DNA from: DASTCZ01 sp963704455
GTDB taxonomy: Bacteria; Acidobacteriota; Terriglobia; Acidiferrales; UBA7541
Direction: 5' to 3'
Length of the DNA stretch: 64,000 nucleotides
Assembly: GCA_963704455.1 (NCBI GenBank)
Contig: OY969905.1
Location: 2,418,001-2,482,000, forward strand
Below are positions 55,301 to 63,428 of this stretch, one piece after another (positions within the stretch are counted from its first letter, which is position 1; each line of letters starts with the position of its first letter). Under the pieces are notes generated by a model. That model was not told the DNA's origin. It worked only from the letters and a program-made list of their open reading frames with translations, and did not search any database. The position numbers were made by a program, and so were the translations under genes.

Positions 55301-57659
55301 GAATGGGGCGAATATCCCAAGCGCCACATGGCCGACTTATACCACACCGCCCACGGTAATAACCGACAGTGGCGAGCAATTCTCAGTGCTGGTAACTGAT
55401 TCTCTCGGGAACTCGACAAGCAACGCGGCGATATTAACTGTTGTCCCCGTTCAATCTCCTGCGATTTACTACGTCGATTCCAATTTGGGAGCAGATTCAA
55501 ATAGCGGAATCACGAAGGATTCGCCGTGGGCGGATGCACCTGGAATGTCGGGCTGCTTTGGAAATTGTAACTCGATTGTTCTTCAGGCCGGAGACCAGGT
55601 CATTTTTAAAGGCGGGACCACATGGAATTCGACTGGTTTCCCAATGACCATCAGTTGGTCAGGGACGAGTGGACAGCCGATCTACTTCGGAGTGGATCCA
55701 ACATGGTTTAGCGGGACTGTATGGACCCGCCCAATATTTGATCTTAGCGGTGCAGTGTCGACGACCGCCCCAATTCTGGCAAGTTACGTCAGCAACGTTA
55801 CGATTGATAACATTGAGATCAAAAATGAACAGGTGAATAGCCTCAATTCATGGCCGCCCCTGGGAAGTATCACGATAGCTGGTAGCTCCAATGTGATCAT
55901 TTCGAATTGCTACATACACAGCTGGAGCATCGGGCAGCCAACAACCGGAAGTGACAAAAATCCATTTGGCGGGATCGCATTCTACGATAGTTCCCAGCAG
56001 GGGCTTGTTCAAAACTGTGTCATCGATGGAAGCCCCGCAAGCAACTCGGGGACTGGAATCTACGGCGGTACGACCTTGCAGGGAAACACCATCGAAAACA
56101 TGCCCAATGGAATAAGGATTCCGGGTCAGACTCCAAACCTTGTTATCGACCAGAACCAAATTTCAAACGTCACGAATTCAATTGACCCTTCCATTTCTGG
56201 AAATGCAATCTTCGTGACATCCGGCGGGAGTGTGTACAACAATATTGTCCACGACCTCTCGACCAATGCATTCGGAATTTATTTGCAACCTCCATTTGCG
56301 GTGACTGGTTCCATACAATATCTTTATAACAATCTTGCGTGGAACACCGGGCCGAATCCCGCGGTATCGATTGGGCCAGGATTCGGGACAACTGCGAGCG
56401 ACTTTGTTTACAACAACACGATAGTCGCCGGGCCGGGAAGCTGTTTAGCAATCGCGCCGGCCCCTCTGGTGCAATTGAGTTTGACCGTTGAGAACAACCA
56501 TTGCGTCTCTGACCAAACGAGCTCTCCGGCATGGTGTTGGAATAGTGCGGGAAACAATTCCAGCTGTGGTCCCGCGCCATCGCTAACGCTCTTGAACAAT
56601 GTTTTGATGACGACGCCGACTGCGCTTTCTCAGGGGTACACAGTCCAAAACAGCTTCCAGCCGACAGGGACCACCAATTCAACCGTTGGCGCGGGGCTGA
56701 ATTTGGTTACAAGTTGCATCGCGGCCGGATCAGCATTGTGTAATGACCGGCTTGGCATCGCTCGTCCAGGCGGGATTTCCGCGTGGGACGCGGGCGCATA
56801 TGAATTCCAATCGACAGGCGGCGTTGCCTTTGCACCTTCGATCACCTCGCAGCCCGCAAGCCAGGCGATTTTGTTGGGGCAGACAGCAACCTTCAACGTA
56901 ATTGCCGCCGGAACGCCGACACTGATGTACCAGTGGACGCGAAATGGAACCGCAATCTCAGGGGCAAATGGGCCGAGCTACACAACTCCCGCGACAACTG
57001 TCGCGGATGATGGCTCCACATACAGCGTTGTTGTCAGTAATGCGGCTGGAAGTGTTTCCAGCAGCCAAGCAGTGCTGACGGTAAATTCTGGTTCGGGGCA
57101 GTTGACCGCAAGCACGAATGCAGTGAATTTTGGAAATGTCGGCGTGGCCGCCAGCACTCAGGTGAGCATAACACTTACGAACACCGGAGCTTTTCCGGTT
57201 CACATAACCGGAGTCAACGTATCGGGCGCGGGCTTTTCAACGAATGGCGTGGCTGCCGGTCTTACGATAGACCCCGGACAAGCGGCCACTTTGATTGCTG
57301 TGTTTAGTCCGGTGGCCCTCGGAAATGCCACTGGATCGGTATCCGTTTCGAGCGATGCGGTAAACCCCAATATCTCGATATCTTTGCAGGGGACCGGCGG
57401 CCATTCAGTGGTGCTGACTTGGGTGCCCGGTGATTCTACACCGGTATTTTTCTATAACGTGTATCGTGCGTCCGTGAGCGGCGGGCCGTATACATTAGTG
57501 AATTCGCTGCCCATCACAACAAACGAATTTGTTGATACAACTGTCCAAGCTGGCCAGACTTATTTCTACGTGGTCACCACAGTCAACATAGATGTGATCG
57601 AGAGTCTTTACTCCACGGAGATTTCCGTAACAGTTCCAAGCGATTTGGCCAGTCGATGA
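46332..57659 (+). CDS. giant repeat lipoprotein: 30 beta-sandwich repeats, Ig-like, beta-helix, ASH-like and FN3-like domains
   Basis: This 3775-residue surface protein starts at GTG 46332 with a lipoprotein signal (MHSLRLLFFVFYSLGIFLFGC, Cys21). AAGGGAG lies just upstream. The frame is open to 46068, but that part is not protein-like. Residues of about 36-2865 are 30 tandem repeats of about 94 residues with conserved NPTSVTGG, GTVTLNAAAPTGGAVV and TYNGSQNTSLTVNPP. Then come two Ig I-set-like domains (2868-3038), a right-handed beta-helix region (about 3044-3496; begins YYVDSNLGADSNSG), a third Ig-like domain (to 3586), an ASPM-SPD2-Hydin-like domain (to 3690) and an FN3-like end. There is no catalytic motif I can defend; probably an adhesin or matrix protein. 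It is convergent with the downstream carbamoyltransferase operon. Confidence 0.85.
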   Translation: MHSLRLLFFVFYSLGIFLFGCAGGGGGPQTNPPPTLSVSSLSVNPTSVAGGNSATGTVAINGFAPSGGVFVSLSSSSSTSATSPSGITIPAGSSSATFTVTTSPVNTSTQVTLTASYNGVQTTVLTVMPPGIALSSVDVNPIFVVGGTSSTGKVTLSAAAPVGGAAVTLASSNTSIATVSSSVTVAAGATTATFTINTSTVTTATQVTFTGTYNGSQNASLTVNPPVVSSISVNPSSVTGGVGSTGTVSLSAAAPAGGAVVTLASSNTAAATVPVSVTVAAGATSANFPVATFSVGTATQVTLTATYNGSQNTSLTVNPPVISSVSLNPTSLTGGAGSTGTVTLNAAAPTGGAVVTLSSSNTAAAAVPASVTVAAGATAATFQITSFSVGTGAHVTLTGTYNGSQNTSLTINPPVISSVSVNPASVTGGVGSTGTVTLNAAAPTGGAVVTLASSNTAAATVPVSMTVAAGAASANFPVTTFSVGTATQVTLTGTYNGSQNTSLTVNPPVISSVSVNPTSVTGGTGSTGTVTLNAAAPTGGAVVTLASSNTAAATVPVSVTVAAGATSANFPVTTFSVGTATQVTLTATYNGSQNTSLTVNPPVISSVSLNPTSLTGGAGSTGTVTLNAAAPTGGAVVTLSSSNTAAATVPVSVTVAAGATSANFPVSTFVVTTAVQVTVTATYNGSQNSVITVNPQAINVSSLTANPASVTGGVGSTGTVTLNAAAPTGGAVVTLASSNTAAATVPTSVTVAAGAASATFPVSTTAVGTATQVTLTGTYNGSQNTSLTVNPPVISSVSVNPTSVTGGTGSTGTVTLNAAAPTGGAVVTLTSSNTAAATVPVSVTVAAGATSANFPVTTFSVGTATQVTLTATYNGSQNTSLTVNPPVISSVSLNPTSLTGGAGSTGTVTLNAAAPTGGAVVTLSSSNTAAAAVPVSVTVAAGATSANFPVSTFVVTTAVQVTVTATYNGSQNSVITVNPQAINVSSLTANPASVTGGVGSTGTVTLNAAAPTGGAVVTLASSNTAAATVPTSVTVAAGAASATFPVSTTAVGTATQVTLTGTYNGSQNTSLTVNPPVISSVSVNPTSVTGGTGSTGTVTLNAAAPTGGAVVTLTSSNTAAATVPVSVTVAAGATSANFPVTTFSVGTATQVTLTATYNGSQNTSLTVNPPVISSVSLNPTSLTGGAGSTGTVTLNAAAPTGGAVVTLSSSNTAAATVPVSVTVAAGATSANFPVSTFVVTTAVQVTVTATYNGSQNSVITVNPQAINVSSLTANPASVTGGVGSTGTVTLNVAAPAGGAVVTLTSSNAAAATVPTSVTVAAGATSATFPVSTTAVGTATQVTLTGTYNGSQNTSLTVNPPVISSVSVNPTSVTGGTGSTGTVTLNAAAPTGGAVVTLASSNTAAATVPVSVTVAAGATSANFPVTTFSVGTATQVTLTGTYSGSQSATLTIGAPSVISLALNPASVTGGASSSATVTLNGPAPSGGASAVLSSSDSTVASVPPNVLVSPGATSANFQVTTTASGTAAQINLTATYNGTQSATFIINIPAAAISSLSMNPTVVTGGTGSTGTVTLSAAAPTGGAVVTLTSGSTSAATVPSSVTVAAGAASATFPVSTTAVGTATQVTLSGTYNGSQNTSLTVNPPVISSVSLNPTSLIGGTGSTGTATLSAAAPTGGAVVTLTSGNASVASVPASVTVAAGATSTNFPVTTFSVGTATPVTLTGTYNGSQNTSLTVNPPVISSVSVNPTSVTGGVGSTGTVTLGSAAPTGGAVVTLTSSNAAAATVPTSVTVAAGATSATFPVTTFSVGTATQVTLTGTYNGSQSTSLTVNPPVISSVSVNPTSVTGGTGSTGTVTLGSAAPTGGAVVTLTSSNISAATVPTSVTVAAGATSANFPVTTSAVGTATQVTLSGTYNGSQNTSLMVNPPVISSVSVNPTSVTGGAGSTGTVTLNAAAPTGGAVVTLASSNTAAATVPTSVTVAAGSTSATFPVSTTAVGTATQVTLTGTYNGSQNTSLTVNPPVISSVSVNPTSVTGGVGSTGTVTLNAAAPTGGAVVTLASSNTAAATVPVSVTVAAGATSANFPVTTFSVGTATPVTLTGTYNGSQNTSLTVNPPVISSVSVNPTSVTGGTGSTGTVTLGSAAPTGGAVVTLTSSNISAATVPTSVTVAADSTLANFPVSTTAVGSATQVTLTGIYNGSQNASLAVNPAVISSVLVNPTSLTGGTGSTGTVTLNAAAPTGGAVVTLTSSNASVASVPASVTVAAGGTTATFPVSTSAIGTATPVTLTATYNGSQNTSLTVNPPVISSVSVNPTSVTGGTGSTGTVTLGSAAPTGGAVVTLASSNTAAATVPVSVTVAAGATSANFPVTTFSVGTATQVTLTATYNGSQNTSLTVNPPVISSVSLNPTSLTGGAGSTGTVTLNAAAPTGGAVVTLSSSNTAAATVPASVTVAAGATSANFPVTTFSVGTATQVTLTGTYNGSQNTSLTVNPPVISSVSVNPTSVTGGVGSTGTVTLNAAAPTGGAVVTLASSNTSAATVPVSVTVAAGATSANFPITTFSVGTAAQVTLTVTYNGSQNTSLTVNPPVISSVSVNPTSVTGGTGSTGTVTLGSAAPTGGAVVTLTSSNTAVATVPVSVTVAAGATSANFLVTTFAVGTATQVTLSGTYNGSQNTSLTVNPPVISSVSVNPTSVTGGTGSTGTVTLNAAAPTGGAVVTLSSSNTSVASVPASVTVAAGATTATFPVSTSAIGTATQVTLTGTYNGSQNTSLTVNPPVISSVSVNPTSVSGGTGSTGTVTLNAAAPTGGAVVTLTSSNTSVASVPASVTVAAGAISANFPVSTVAVSTTVQVNFTASFGGSKANTSISVLAGAPIIVTQPLSTTVNVGQTATFTVVATGAAPLSYQWQVNGNTIDGATSSSYTTPTTVAGDDGSTITVIVTNSVGSATSNGANLAVNFPPQIQVQPSNQTVMAGETATFGIFAVGSANLSYQWLKNGANIPSATWPTYTTPPTVITDSGEQFSVLVTDSLGNSTSNAAILTVVPVQSPAIYYVDSNLGADSNSGITKDSPWADAPGMSGCFGNCNSIVLQAGDQVIFKGGTTWNSTGFPMTISWSGTSGQPIYFGVDPTWFSGTVWTRPIFDLSGAVSTTAPILASYVSNVTIDNIEIKNEQVNSLNSWPPLGSITIAGSSNVIISNCYIHSWSIGQPTTGSDKNPFGGIAFYDSSQQGLVQNCVIDGSPASNSGTGIYGGTTLQGNTIENMPNGIRIPGQTPNLVIDQNQISNVTNSIDPSISGNAIFVTSGGSVYNNIVHDLSTNAFGIYLQPPFAVTGSIQYLYNNLAWNTGPNPAVSIGPGFGTTASDFVYNNTIVAGPGSCLAIAPAPLVQLSLTVENNHCVSDQTSSPAWCWNSAGNNSSCGPAPSLTLLNNVLMTTPTALSQGYTVQNSFQPTGTTNSTVGAGLNLVTSCIAAGSALCNDRLGIARPGGISAWDAGAYEFQSTGGVAFAPSITSQPASQAILLGQTATFNVIAAGTPTLMYQWTRNGTAISGANGPSYTTPATTVADDGSTYSVVVSNAAGSVSSSQAVLTVNSGSGQLTASTNAVNFGNVGVAASTQVSITLTNTGAFPVHITGVNVSGAGFSTNGVAAGLTIDPGQAATLIAVFSPVALGNATGSVSVSSDAVNPNISISLQGTGGHSVVLTWVPGDSTPVFFYNVYRASVSGGPYTLVNSLPITTNEFVDTTVQAGQTYFYVVTTVNIDVIESLYSTEISVTVPSDLASR
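46437..54930 (+). repeat. 30-unit tandem ~282-bp protein repeat array
   Basis: Each unit encodes one ~94-residue beta-sandwich repeat. Units 1-2 and 16-17 are the most divergent; units 3-15 and 18-30 are closely similar, down to long identical DNA runs. Confidence 0.9.
47856..50411 (+). repeat. threefold 852-bp higher-order repeat
   Basis: Blocks 47856-48707, 48708-49559 and 49560-50411 each hold three units (282, 282 and 288 bp) in the same order. Blocks 2 and 3 differ by only single bases in the stretches I compared. This implies recent tandem duplication. Confidence 0.85.
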
Positions 57660-57733
57660 GGATTTCGGTCTCTTCTATATTTGAAGGAATTCTTGTACAT
57701 ACCAGTTTGTTCGTTGGCGCCTGAACGGAGGGT

Positions 57734-59485
57734 TTATCCGCCGGCCGCAGCTTTAGTTATCAACGTATTGCCAAGCACCAGTACATCCATGCGAGTTCGC
57801 AGAAAACAGTTGATGGCCTCTTCCGGCCTGCAGACGATGGGCTCGTTGTCATTAAAGGAGGTGTTTAAGAGGACGGGCACGCCGGACAAATTACCGAATT
57901 CGCGGATGAGCCGCCAATAACGTGGACTTGCCGAGCGGCTTACGGTTTGCAAGCGGCCGGAGCCATCCACGTGGGTCGGCGCGGGAATCGCGGAGCGTTT
58001 CTCGGGGCGAACGGAGTAAGCGAAAGTCATGAATGGCGATGGGTCGCTGCGCTCAAAATATTCTCCGACAGACTCCTCGAGAATCGAAGGAGCGAACGGG
58101 CGAAACATCTCGCGGTGTTTGATGCGCGCGTTCAGGATTACTTTCATTTCGGCGCGGCGGGGATCTACGACGATACTTCGGTTTCCGAGCGCCCGAGGGC
58201 CCCATTCGGCGCGGCCCTGAAACCACCCGACGATGTTCCCTGCGGCAATCAACTTTGCAGTTTCTTTCGCCAAATCCTCTTCAGAAAGTTCGCGGATTTG
58301 AAATCCAGGGGATTTGATTGAGCTCGATTCGATGGCTGTTCGAACCTGTGCATCCGAGAAACCGGGCCCCCAATAGGCATGCTCCATCACAAATCTGCGT
58401 GGCTGACCAAGGGTTTGGGAATGAACATAAAATGCGGCGCCGACGGCAAGACCGGCGTCACCGGCAGCGGGCTGAACGAAAACACGTTCGAATGGAGTCT
58501 CCTGAAAGATTTTGCCATTGGCGACGCAGTTGAATGCAACGCCGCCCGCGAGACACAAAGATTTCTGGCCTGTGCGCAGATGAAGCGCGCGCAGCATCGC
58601 GAAGAAAACTTCTTCGAGCCGGGCCTGCATTGTGGAAGCAAGGTTGTAATGCCGGTTGGAAAGCGGCTCCTCCGCCGGACGTGTAGGCCCGAGCCGGCGT
58701 TCGAGATGTTCTGAAAACATGCGGCCGAGCACGGGCGTCTTATCGGATTCGCGCCAGCTCATCTCCGGGCCGGTGCGATGGTGCGTGAAGTAATTCAGGC
58801 CGAGGCGAAAACCGGGGCCGCCATTCGTCTGCACGATGTGGCGAAATTCATCCAGGAATTCCGGCTGACCGTAGGCAGCGAGCCCCATTACTTTGTATTC
58901 GTCACCGAATTTCCAAAACCCCAAGTACTGTGTAAGCGCTGTGTAATACATCCCGAGCGAATGCGGGAACGCGATCGCTCCCAGGACACGAAGACGGTTC
59001 CCTTGTCCGGAGGCCCACATCGTGCTCGCAAAATCACCAAGGCCGTCCGCGGAGAGCGCGGCGGCATTTTCGAATGGCGAGACGAAAAACGCGCTGGCGA
59101 TGTGCGCTTGATGGTGTTCCACGCGATGGAACTTCGCGCGAAGGCTTTTCGGGTCCAGGTCAAAAGCCCGTCCAAGCGCCTCCGGTATTCCCGTAAACTT
59201 CGCAAGAACCTTGGCGCGCTCGCGCGCAAAAGAGGGCATTCGGATCGCGTAAAAGAGTTTTGTCGCCAGGCGCGCCCAGGGATTGCGTGGAATTGCGATG
59301 TGATCCACTTCGGCAAGGGCGATGCCCGCAGTTTCGAGACAATAGCGGATCGCGGCGGACGGAAACCCCGCGGCATATTTGACGCGATTGAAGCGCTCTT
59401 CCTCAACAGCGGCAATCAGATTGCCATCGCAAACTATCGCAGCGGATGCATTCCCGTGATAGGCGTTGATTCCAAGAATGTTCAC
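57734..59485 (-). CDS. carbamoyltransferase (NodU/CmcH/TobZ family)
   Basis: This 583-residue enzyme transfers a carbamoyl group from carbamoyl phosphate to a hydroxyl of a sugar or secondary metabolite. N-domain: NILGINAYHGNASAAIV and the metal site HRVEHHQAHIASAFF, then SADGLGDFAST. C-domain: GGVAFNCVANG, WFQGRAEWGPRALGNRSIV and LNTSFNDNEPIVCRPEEAI, all typical. It is the last gene of the right-hand operon and lies 31 bp after asnB, so its target is probably the glycan or amidated sugar made by that operon. Confidence 0.9.
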   Translation of the reverse strand: MNILGINAYHGNASAAIVCDGNLIAAVEEERFNRVKYAAGFPSAAIRYCLETAGIALAEVDHIAIPRNPWARLATKLFYAIRMPSFARERAKVLAKFTGIPEALGRAFDLDPKSLRAKFHRVEHHQAHIASAFFVSPFENAAALSADGLGDFASTMWASGQGNRLRVLGAIAFPHSLGMYYTALTQYLGFWKFGDEYKVMGLAAYGQPEFLDEFRHIVQTNGGPGFRLGLNYFTHHRTGPEMSWRESDKTPVLGRMFSEHLERRLGPTRPAEEPLSNRHYNLASTMQARLEEVFFAMLRALHLRTGQKSLCLAGGVAFNCVANGKIFQETPFERVFVQPAAGDAGLAVGAAFYVHSQTLGQPRRFVMEHAYWGPGFSDAQVRTAIESSSIKSPGFQIRELSEEDLAKETAKLIAAGNIVGWFQGRAEWGPRALGNRSIVVDPRRAEMKVILNARIKHREMFRPFAPSILEESVGEYFERSDPSPFMTFAYSVRPEKRSAIPAPTHVDGSGRLQTVSRSASPRYWRLIREFGNLSGVPVLLNTSFNDNEPIVCRPEEAINCFLRTRMDVLVLGNTLITKAAAGG

Positions 59486-59516
59486 AATTGAGATTCTATC
59501 TTCTTGAACAGGATTG

Positions 59517-61520
59517 TCACGCGGAGGCTTGTGAGCGTGCCGCCAGATCCAAAACGCCAGATTTCACCTGATTATCTCCGACAGGCTGAACCTCTAAATT
59601 TCGATGGCACCATTCGTTCAGGACATAGAGGCTCCACGGGCGCGACCAGTTCGTATGGGCCGCTTCAAATGCAAGCCAAACAGCACGGACTGTCGCTGCG
59701 TCGAGATGCGCGGCGAGCGCCGGCGCAAGGTCCGCAAGCCCAGAACGAAGGCGCGGTGCAAGCGAACCTCGAAGCCAGCGTTCCCATGGAAAAGTGAATG
59801 TGCGCTTGCGCTGGCCGAGAATCTCTTTGGGCAGGATGGCGCGCAACGCCTCTACCAGCAATGCTTTGTTCTGGCCTCGCCGCAATTTCGCCGCTGCCGG
59901 AAGCTGCGCTACGAATTCGACGAGGACATGATCGAGCAGAGGCACGCGCACTTCAAGGGAATGGGCCATGCTTACCGAATCCGTGTCACGCAGAAGCGTG
60001 TTGACCAGATATGAGCGCGCTTCAAGACACGAAACCGCGGTGAACGAGTTAAGAGTCGCTGCCTGCCGCGCAGATTCAGCCAGCCAAATCCACCAGGGCG
60101 AGGATTCCGCAAACAGACGCGAATTGCCTCGCAATGCTGCAACGTGATTTGGCGTAAAGAGAGAGCGAGTAAAGAAATACGGATGTGGCAACGCGTCGGC
60201 ATTGGTCCACAGCGAAGCAATTTTTCGCGCGGCGTCGCCGCGGCCTCCGCCCGCGCGTCCCACTGCGCGTGCGGTGGCGGAACGCAGCGCGCGCGGCAAT
60301 CGGCGCCCGATGCTGGCCAAGCGAGTTGCACGCGGCGCGGAGCGAAACGTCGAATAACCGCCAAAAACTTCATCGCCACCTGTGCCGGAGAGCGCCACTT
60401 TCAATCCTGCGCGATGCGCGGCCCACGAGACGAAGTAAGTGTTGATTCCGTCCATGGTCGGCTGATCAAGGGATGCGACCGCGTCATCTAAGTGGGCGAG
60501 CATTTCTTCGCCGCCGAGCAATAGCTCTTCATGATGCGTGCCGAAGTGTTTGGCCGTGGAGCGGGCGACCTTCGCCTCGCTGAATTCCTGTTCGGGAAAA
60601 ATGACGGTGAAAGTCCGCAGATCTTTTTGCGCACTGCTGGCAAGCGCAACGATTGCGGCGGAATCCAAGCCACTACTTAGAAAAACACCCAGAGGAACAT
60701 CGGCAATTAGATGTCTGTTGACCGCATCCTCGAGAACAGGCAATAGATTTCGGGCGGCGGAATTAAGCGTGATTTTTTCACTGCGCTCGCGATTCCCGCT
60801 CGCAGCGGCTTCGCCGAAAGTCCAATATGGCGCCGGAGCGCTTGCCCGCTGTGGAGCTGCGGCTGGGACACTCATCGAGTGGCCCGGCGGAATTGAGAAA
60901 ACGCCCTCGATCAGAGTGGCCGGCTCGCTGACTGATCCGAAGAGCAAGTACGAGTCCAGCGCTGATGTGGAAAGCCTCCGCGGGACTTGTCCGCTGGCCA
61001 GGAGCGCACGGACTTCTGAGGCAAATATTAGTTTGTCCTTTGGAAGCGTGTAATAGAGCGGCTTGATCCCGAGGCGATCTCGCGCGAGAAAGATGCGCGG
61101 GCCGGTAACGCTGTCGCGCCGCATATCCAGTACCGCAAGGGCGAACATCCCCCGGAGATGCCCAACGCAAGCGTCTCCCCACTGCTCGAATGCGTGGACA
61201 ATGACTTCCGTATCGGAGTGTGTGCGAAACGCGTGGCCTGCGCGCTCCAATTCAGCGCGAAGATCGCGAAAATTGTAAATCTCGCCGTTATAGAAAACGG
61301 CGACGTCATTCGTCTCGTTGAAAACAGGCTGATGACCGCCGGGCAGGTCAATGATGCTGAGGCGGCGCATGCCGAGCGAAACATTCGGCGCGGCGGGCGG
61401 GGAGAATAGAAAACCATCTTCGTCGGGGCCGCGATGGAAGAGGGCGGCGGTCATCCGCCGGACGGCACGTCCAGCTTCCTCGGCACTTTCCAGCCCGACA
61501 ATTCCACAGATTCCGCACAT
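59517..61520 (-). CDS. asparagine synthase (glutamine-hydrolysing), AsnB type
   Basis: This 667-residue amidotransferase starts MCGICGIVG with nucleophile Cys2 (after removal of Met). The glutaminase half includes HRGPDEDGFLF, RLSIIDLPGGHQPV and YNGEIYNF. The synthetase half has FLSSGLDSAAIVALA (ATP loop) and LSGTGGDEVFGGYS. In surface-polysaccharide operons such paralogues probably amidate a uronic acid or other carboxyl rather than free aspartate. UDP-glucuronate is available from ugd in this window. It starts 3 bp before the methyltransferase stop. Confidence 0.9.
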   Translation of the reverse strand: MCGICGIVGLESAEEAGRAVRRMTAALFHRGPDEDGFLFSPPAAPNVSLGMRRLSIIDLPGGHQPVFNETNDVAVFYNGEIYNFRDLRAELERAGHAFRTHSDTEVIVHAFEQWGDACVGHLRGMFALAVLDMRRDSVTGPRIFLARDRLGIKPLYYTLPKDKLIFASEVRALLASGQVPRRLSTSALDSYLLFGSVSEPATLIEGVFSIPPGHSMSVPAAAPQRASAPAPYWTFGEAAASGNRERSEKITLNSAARNLLPVLEDAVNRHLIADVPLGVFLSSGLDSAAIVALASSAQKDLRTFTVIFPEQEFSEAKVARSTAKHFGTHHEELLLGGEEMLAHLDDAVASLDQPTMDGINTYFVSWAAHRAGLKVALSGTGGDEVFGGYSTFRSAPRATRLASIGRRLPRALRSATARAVGRAGGGRGDAARKIASLWTNADALPHPYFFTRSLFTPNHVAALRGNSRLFAESSPWWIWLAESARQAATLNSFTAVSCLEARSYLVNTLLRDTDSVSMAHSLEVRVPLLDHVLVEFVAQLPAAAKLRRGQNKALLVEALRAILPKEILGQRKRTFTFPWERWLRGSLAPRLRSGLADLAPALAAHLDAATVRAVWLAFEAAHTNWSRPWSLYVLNEWCHRNLEVQPVGDNQVKSGVLDLAARSQASA

Positions 61521-61523
61521 CGC

Positions 61524-62273
61524 TTACCGGCTTTCCTTGCGAAACAAAAAACAATGGACATTTTGCTTTGGGTTCGCGTCATACCGCACCAAACGCATGC
61601 CGTTCGACGCGGCCCATTCCTCGATCACCGCCCTGGAAAGGAAAGCAACCTGAGGGGAAGCGAAGTAATCGTAGAACAAATTCTTGGCGCCTCGCCAACC
61701 AATTCTCCCCTTGGATTTCACTCTGTGAACGAGGTAATAGAGCGGCAAGGCCGTCGAGTGCGCGATCAATCGAGTGCCGCGGGACTTGACCAGCATGCGG
61801 ATGAACCAACCCGGGTAGCGGTATAAGAACTCGTAGCGCCCCCCGGGTTTGTAAACGGCGAGGTAGAGTTGTCCGCCTTTTTTCAAAACTCGGCAATCTT
61901 CTGCGAGCGCGCGCGGCGGGTCGCCAGTGTGATGCATCACACCATCCGTGATCACCACGTCCGCCACGGCATCCTGCACGGGCAAGCGGCAATTGTCCGC
62001 GACAGCTCCCGGCAACATATGGCGGGTCGTTATGATTGCAATCGAGCTGGCGCTGCGATCGAGGCCGATGCAACTCAGGCCTTTGTATTTCAGGTAGGCC
62101 ATGACGCGGCCTGGCCCACATCCAACATCCAGCACGAATGAATTCGCAGGCAAGGCATCAATGAATTCAAGCAAGAGAGGAGAAATAACTTTACGCAGGT
62201 CTGCCCCTTGGAGATTCTCCACCCAGTCAAAAGGATGCTCATCGTAAAATGTAGCCTGCTTAACGAGACTCAT
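61524..62273 (-). CDS. class I SAM-dependent methyltransferase
   Basis: This 249-residue cytosolic methyltransferase has motif I VLDVGCGPGRVMAYL, an acidic loop GLDRSAS, and VVITDGVMHHTGDPPRALAED, which resembles the UbiE/COQ5 and sugar-methyltransferase group. C-terminal residues are basic and amphipathic. The substrate is likely a sugar of the operon product. Its start overlaps the GT4 gene by 14 bp. Confidence 0.82.
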   Translation of the reverse strand: MSLVKQATFYDEHPFDWVENLQGADLRKVISPLLLEFIDALPANSFVLDVGCGPGRVMAYLKYKGLSCIGLDRSASSIAIITTRHMLPGAVADNCRLPVQDAVADVVITDGVMHHTGDPPRALAEDCRVLKKGGQLYLAVYKPGGRYEFLYRYPGWFIRMLVKSRGTRLIAHSTALPLYYLVHRVKSKGRIGWRGAKNLFYDYFASPQVAFLSRAVIEEWAASNGMRLVRYDANPKQNVHCFLFRKESR

Positions 62274-63423
62274 TCTTTGCCTTGCACACTTGCGCGTACA
62301 GCTCTTGTTGTTTTCCCAGGAGCTCCTGCCAGCTTAGTGCCGACGCCACCTTCGGACACTCTTTGCGAAATCTTTCATAAAGCACGGAATCGCCGAGAAG
62401 TTTCCGCAAAGCATCCGTCAATGCAGATATTTCGCGGGGGATCACCAATCCCACGCGATCCAAAACAAATTCGCTTACTCCGCAGTGTTCGGTGACAATT
62501 GCCGGAATCCCGCACGCGATTGCCTCGGCGACACCATTCGCAAAATTTTCATAACGAGATGGTAGAACAAAAATCTGACTATCCGCCAACACCGCCTTTT
62601 TCTGATCGGCATAAAGCGGCCCGGTGAAAACCGTGCGGGATTCAATGCGCTTTTCGCGCGCCAATTCTCGCAATTTTGCAACGTAGCCGATTTCGCCTTC
62701 CGGACCGGCGATCACCAGACGCCCGCGTACGGGGCAAGCCACCGAAAAAGCGTCAATTAATAAGTCCACGCCCTTTCGGGGAATCAGGCGGCCCAGGAAA
62801 AGGACAATCGGCTCGTCAGGGGGCAACGCCCATTCCGACCGGAATGTTCCCCGGGGAGGAAGACTGAGAAATTCTTTCAGATCCACGCCATTGTAACGAA
62901 TGACTACTCGGTCGCGGGGAAATCCATCCGCAAGCAATTCCTTCTCTTCCTGCTGAGACGTTGCAATTAAAAGTGCAGCATGGCGGAGCAATGGCTTGCC
63001 CATAAATGCGTGCCAGATCTTCTTCATTCGAAAACTGCGGTCAATCGGGCGCACCATGCCGAGCGGTTCGACTACATAAGGAATGCCGGCCTTCGAACAA
63101 TAGTGAGCGACGACCGGTCCGAGGAGATCATACAGACCGTAAATGTGGACCACGTCAAAATCCCGGAGGCGCTTCCGGCAAAACGAGAGCAGGCCGGAAT
63201 TCAAAGTCGTAGCACGATAGGTGGCGCGAGGCCGCAGATAAACAACTTCAACGCCGCCTTGCTGCACGTGACGCGCCGCGAAAGGGCGGCCGTACCAAGA
63301 AGTCAAGACCGTTACGCGATCCCCGCGCTGCGCAAAACCTTCCGCGATGGCGCGGACTTTGACTGTTGGGCCGCCCCTCTCAAGAAAGGGATAATAGGTC
63401 TGTGTGACATGAAGTATTCGCAT
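62260..63423 (-). CDS. GT4-family glycosyltransferase
   Basis: This 387-residue GT-B enzyme starts MRILHVTQTYYPFLERGGPT. C-domain motifs: LFLGRLIPRKGVDLLIDAF and the E-x7-E segment ENFANGVAEAIACGIPAIVTEHCG. It transfers a sugar from an NDP donor (retaining). It lies 5 bp after the partial membrane gene and is one operon with the methyltransferase. Confidence 0.9.
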   Translation of the reverse strand: MRILHVTQTYYPFLERGGPTVKVRAIAEGFAQRGDRVTVLTSWYGRPFAARHVQQGGVEVVYLRPRATYRATTLNSGLLSFCRKRLRDFDVVHIYGLYDLLGPVVAHYCSKAGIPYVVEPLGMVRPIDRSFRMKKIWHAFMGKPLLRHAALLIATSQQEEKELLADGFPRDRVVIRYNGVDLKEFLSLPPRGTFRSEWALPPDEPIVLFLGRLIPRKGVDLLIDAFSVACPVRGRLVIAGPEGEIGYVAKLRELAREKRIESRTVFTGPLYADQKKAVLADSQIFVLPSRYENFANGVAEAIACGIPAIVTEHCGVSEFVLDRVGLVIPREISALTDALRKLLGDSVLYERFRKECPKVASALSWQELLGKQQELYAQVCKAKNESR

Positions 63424-63428
63424 CGAAA

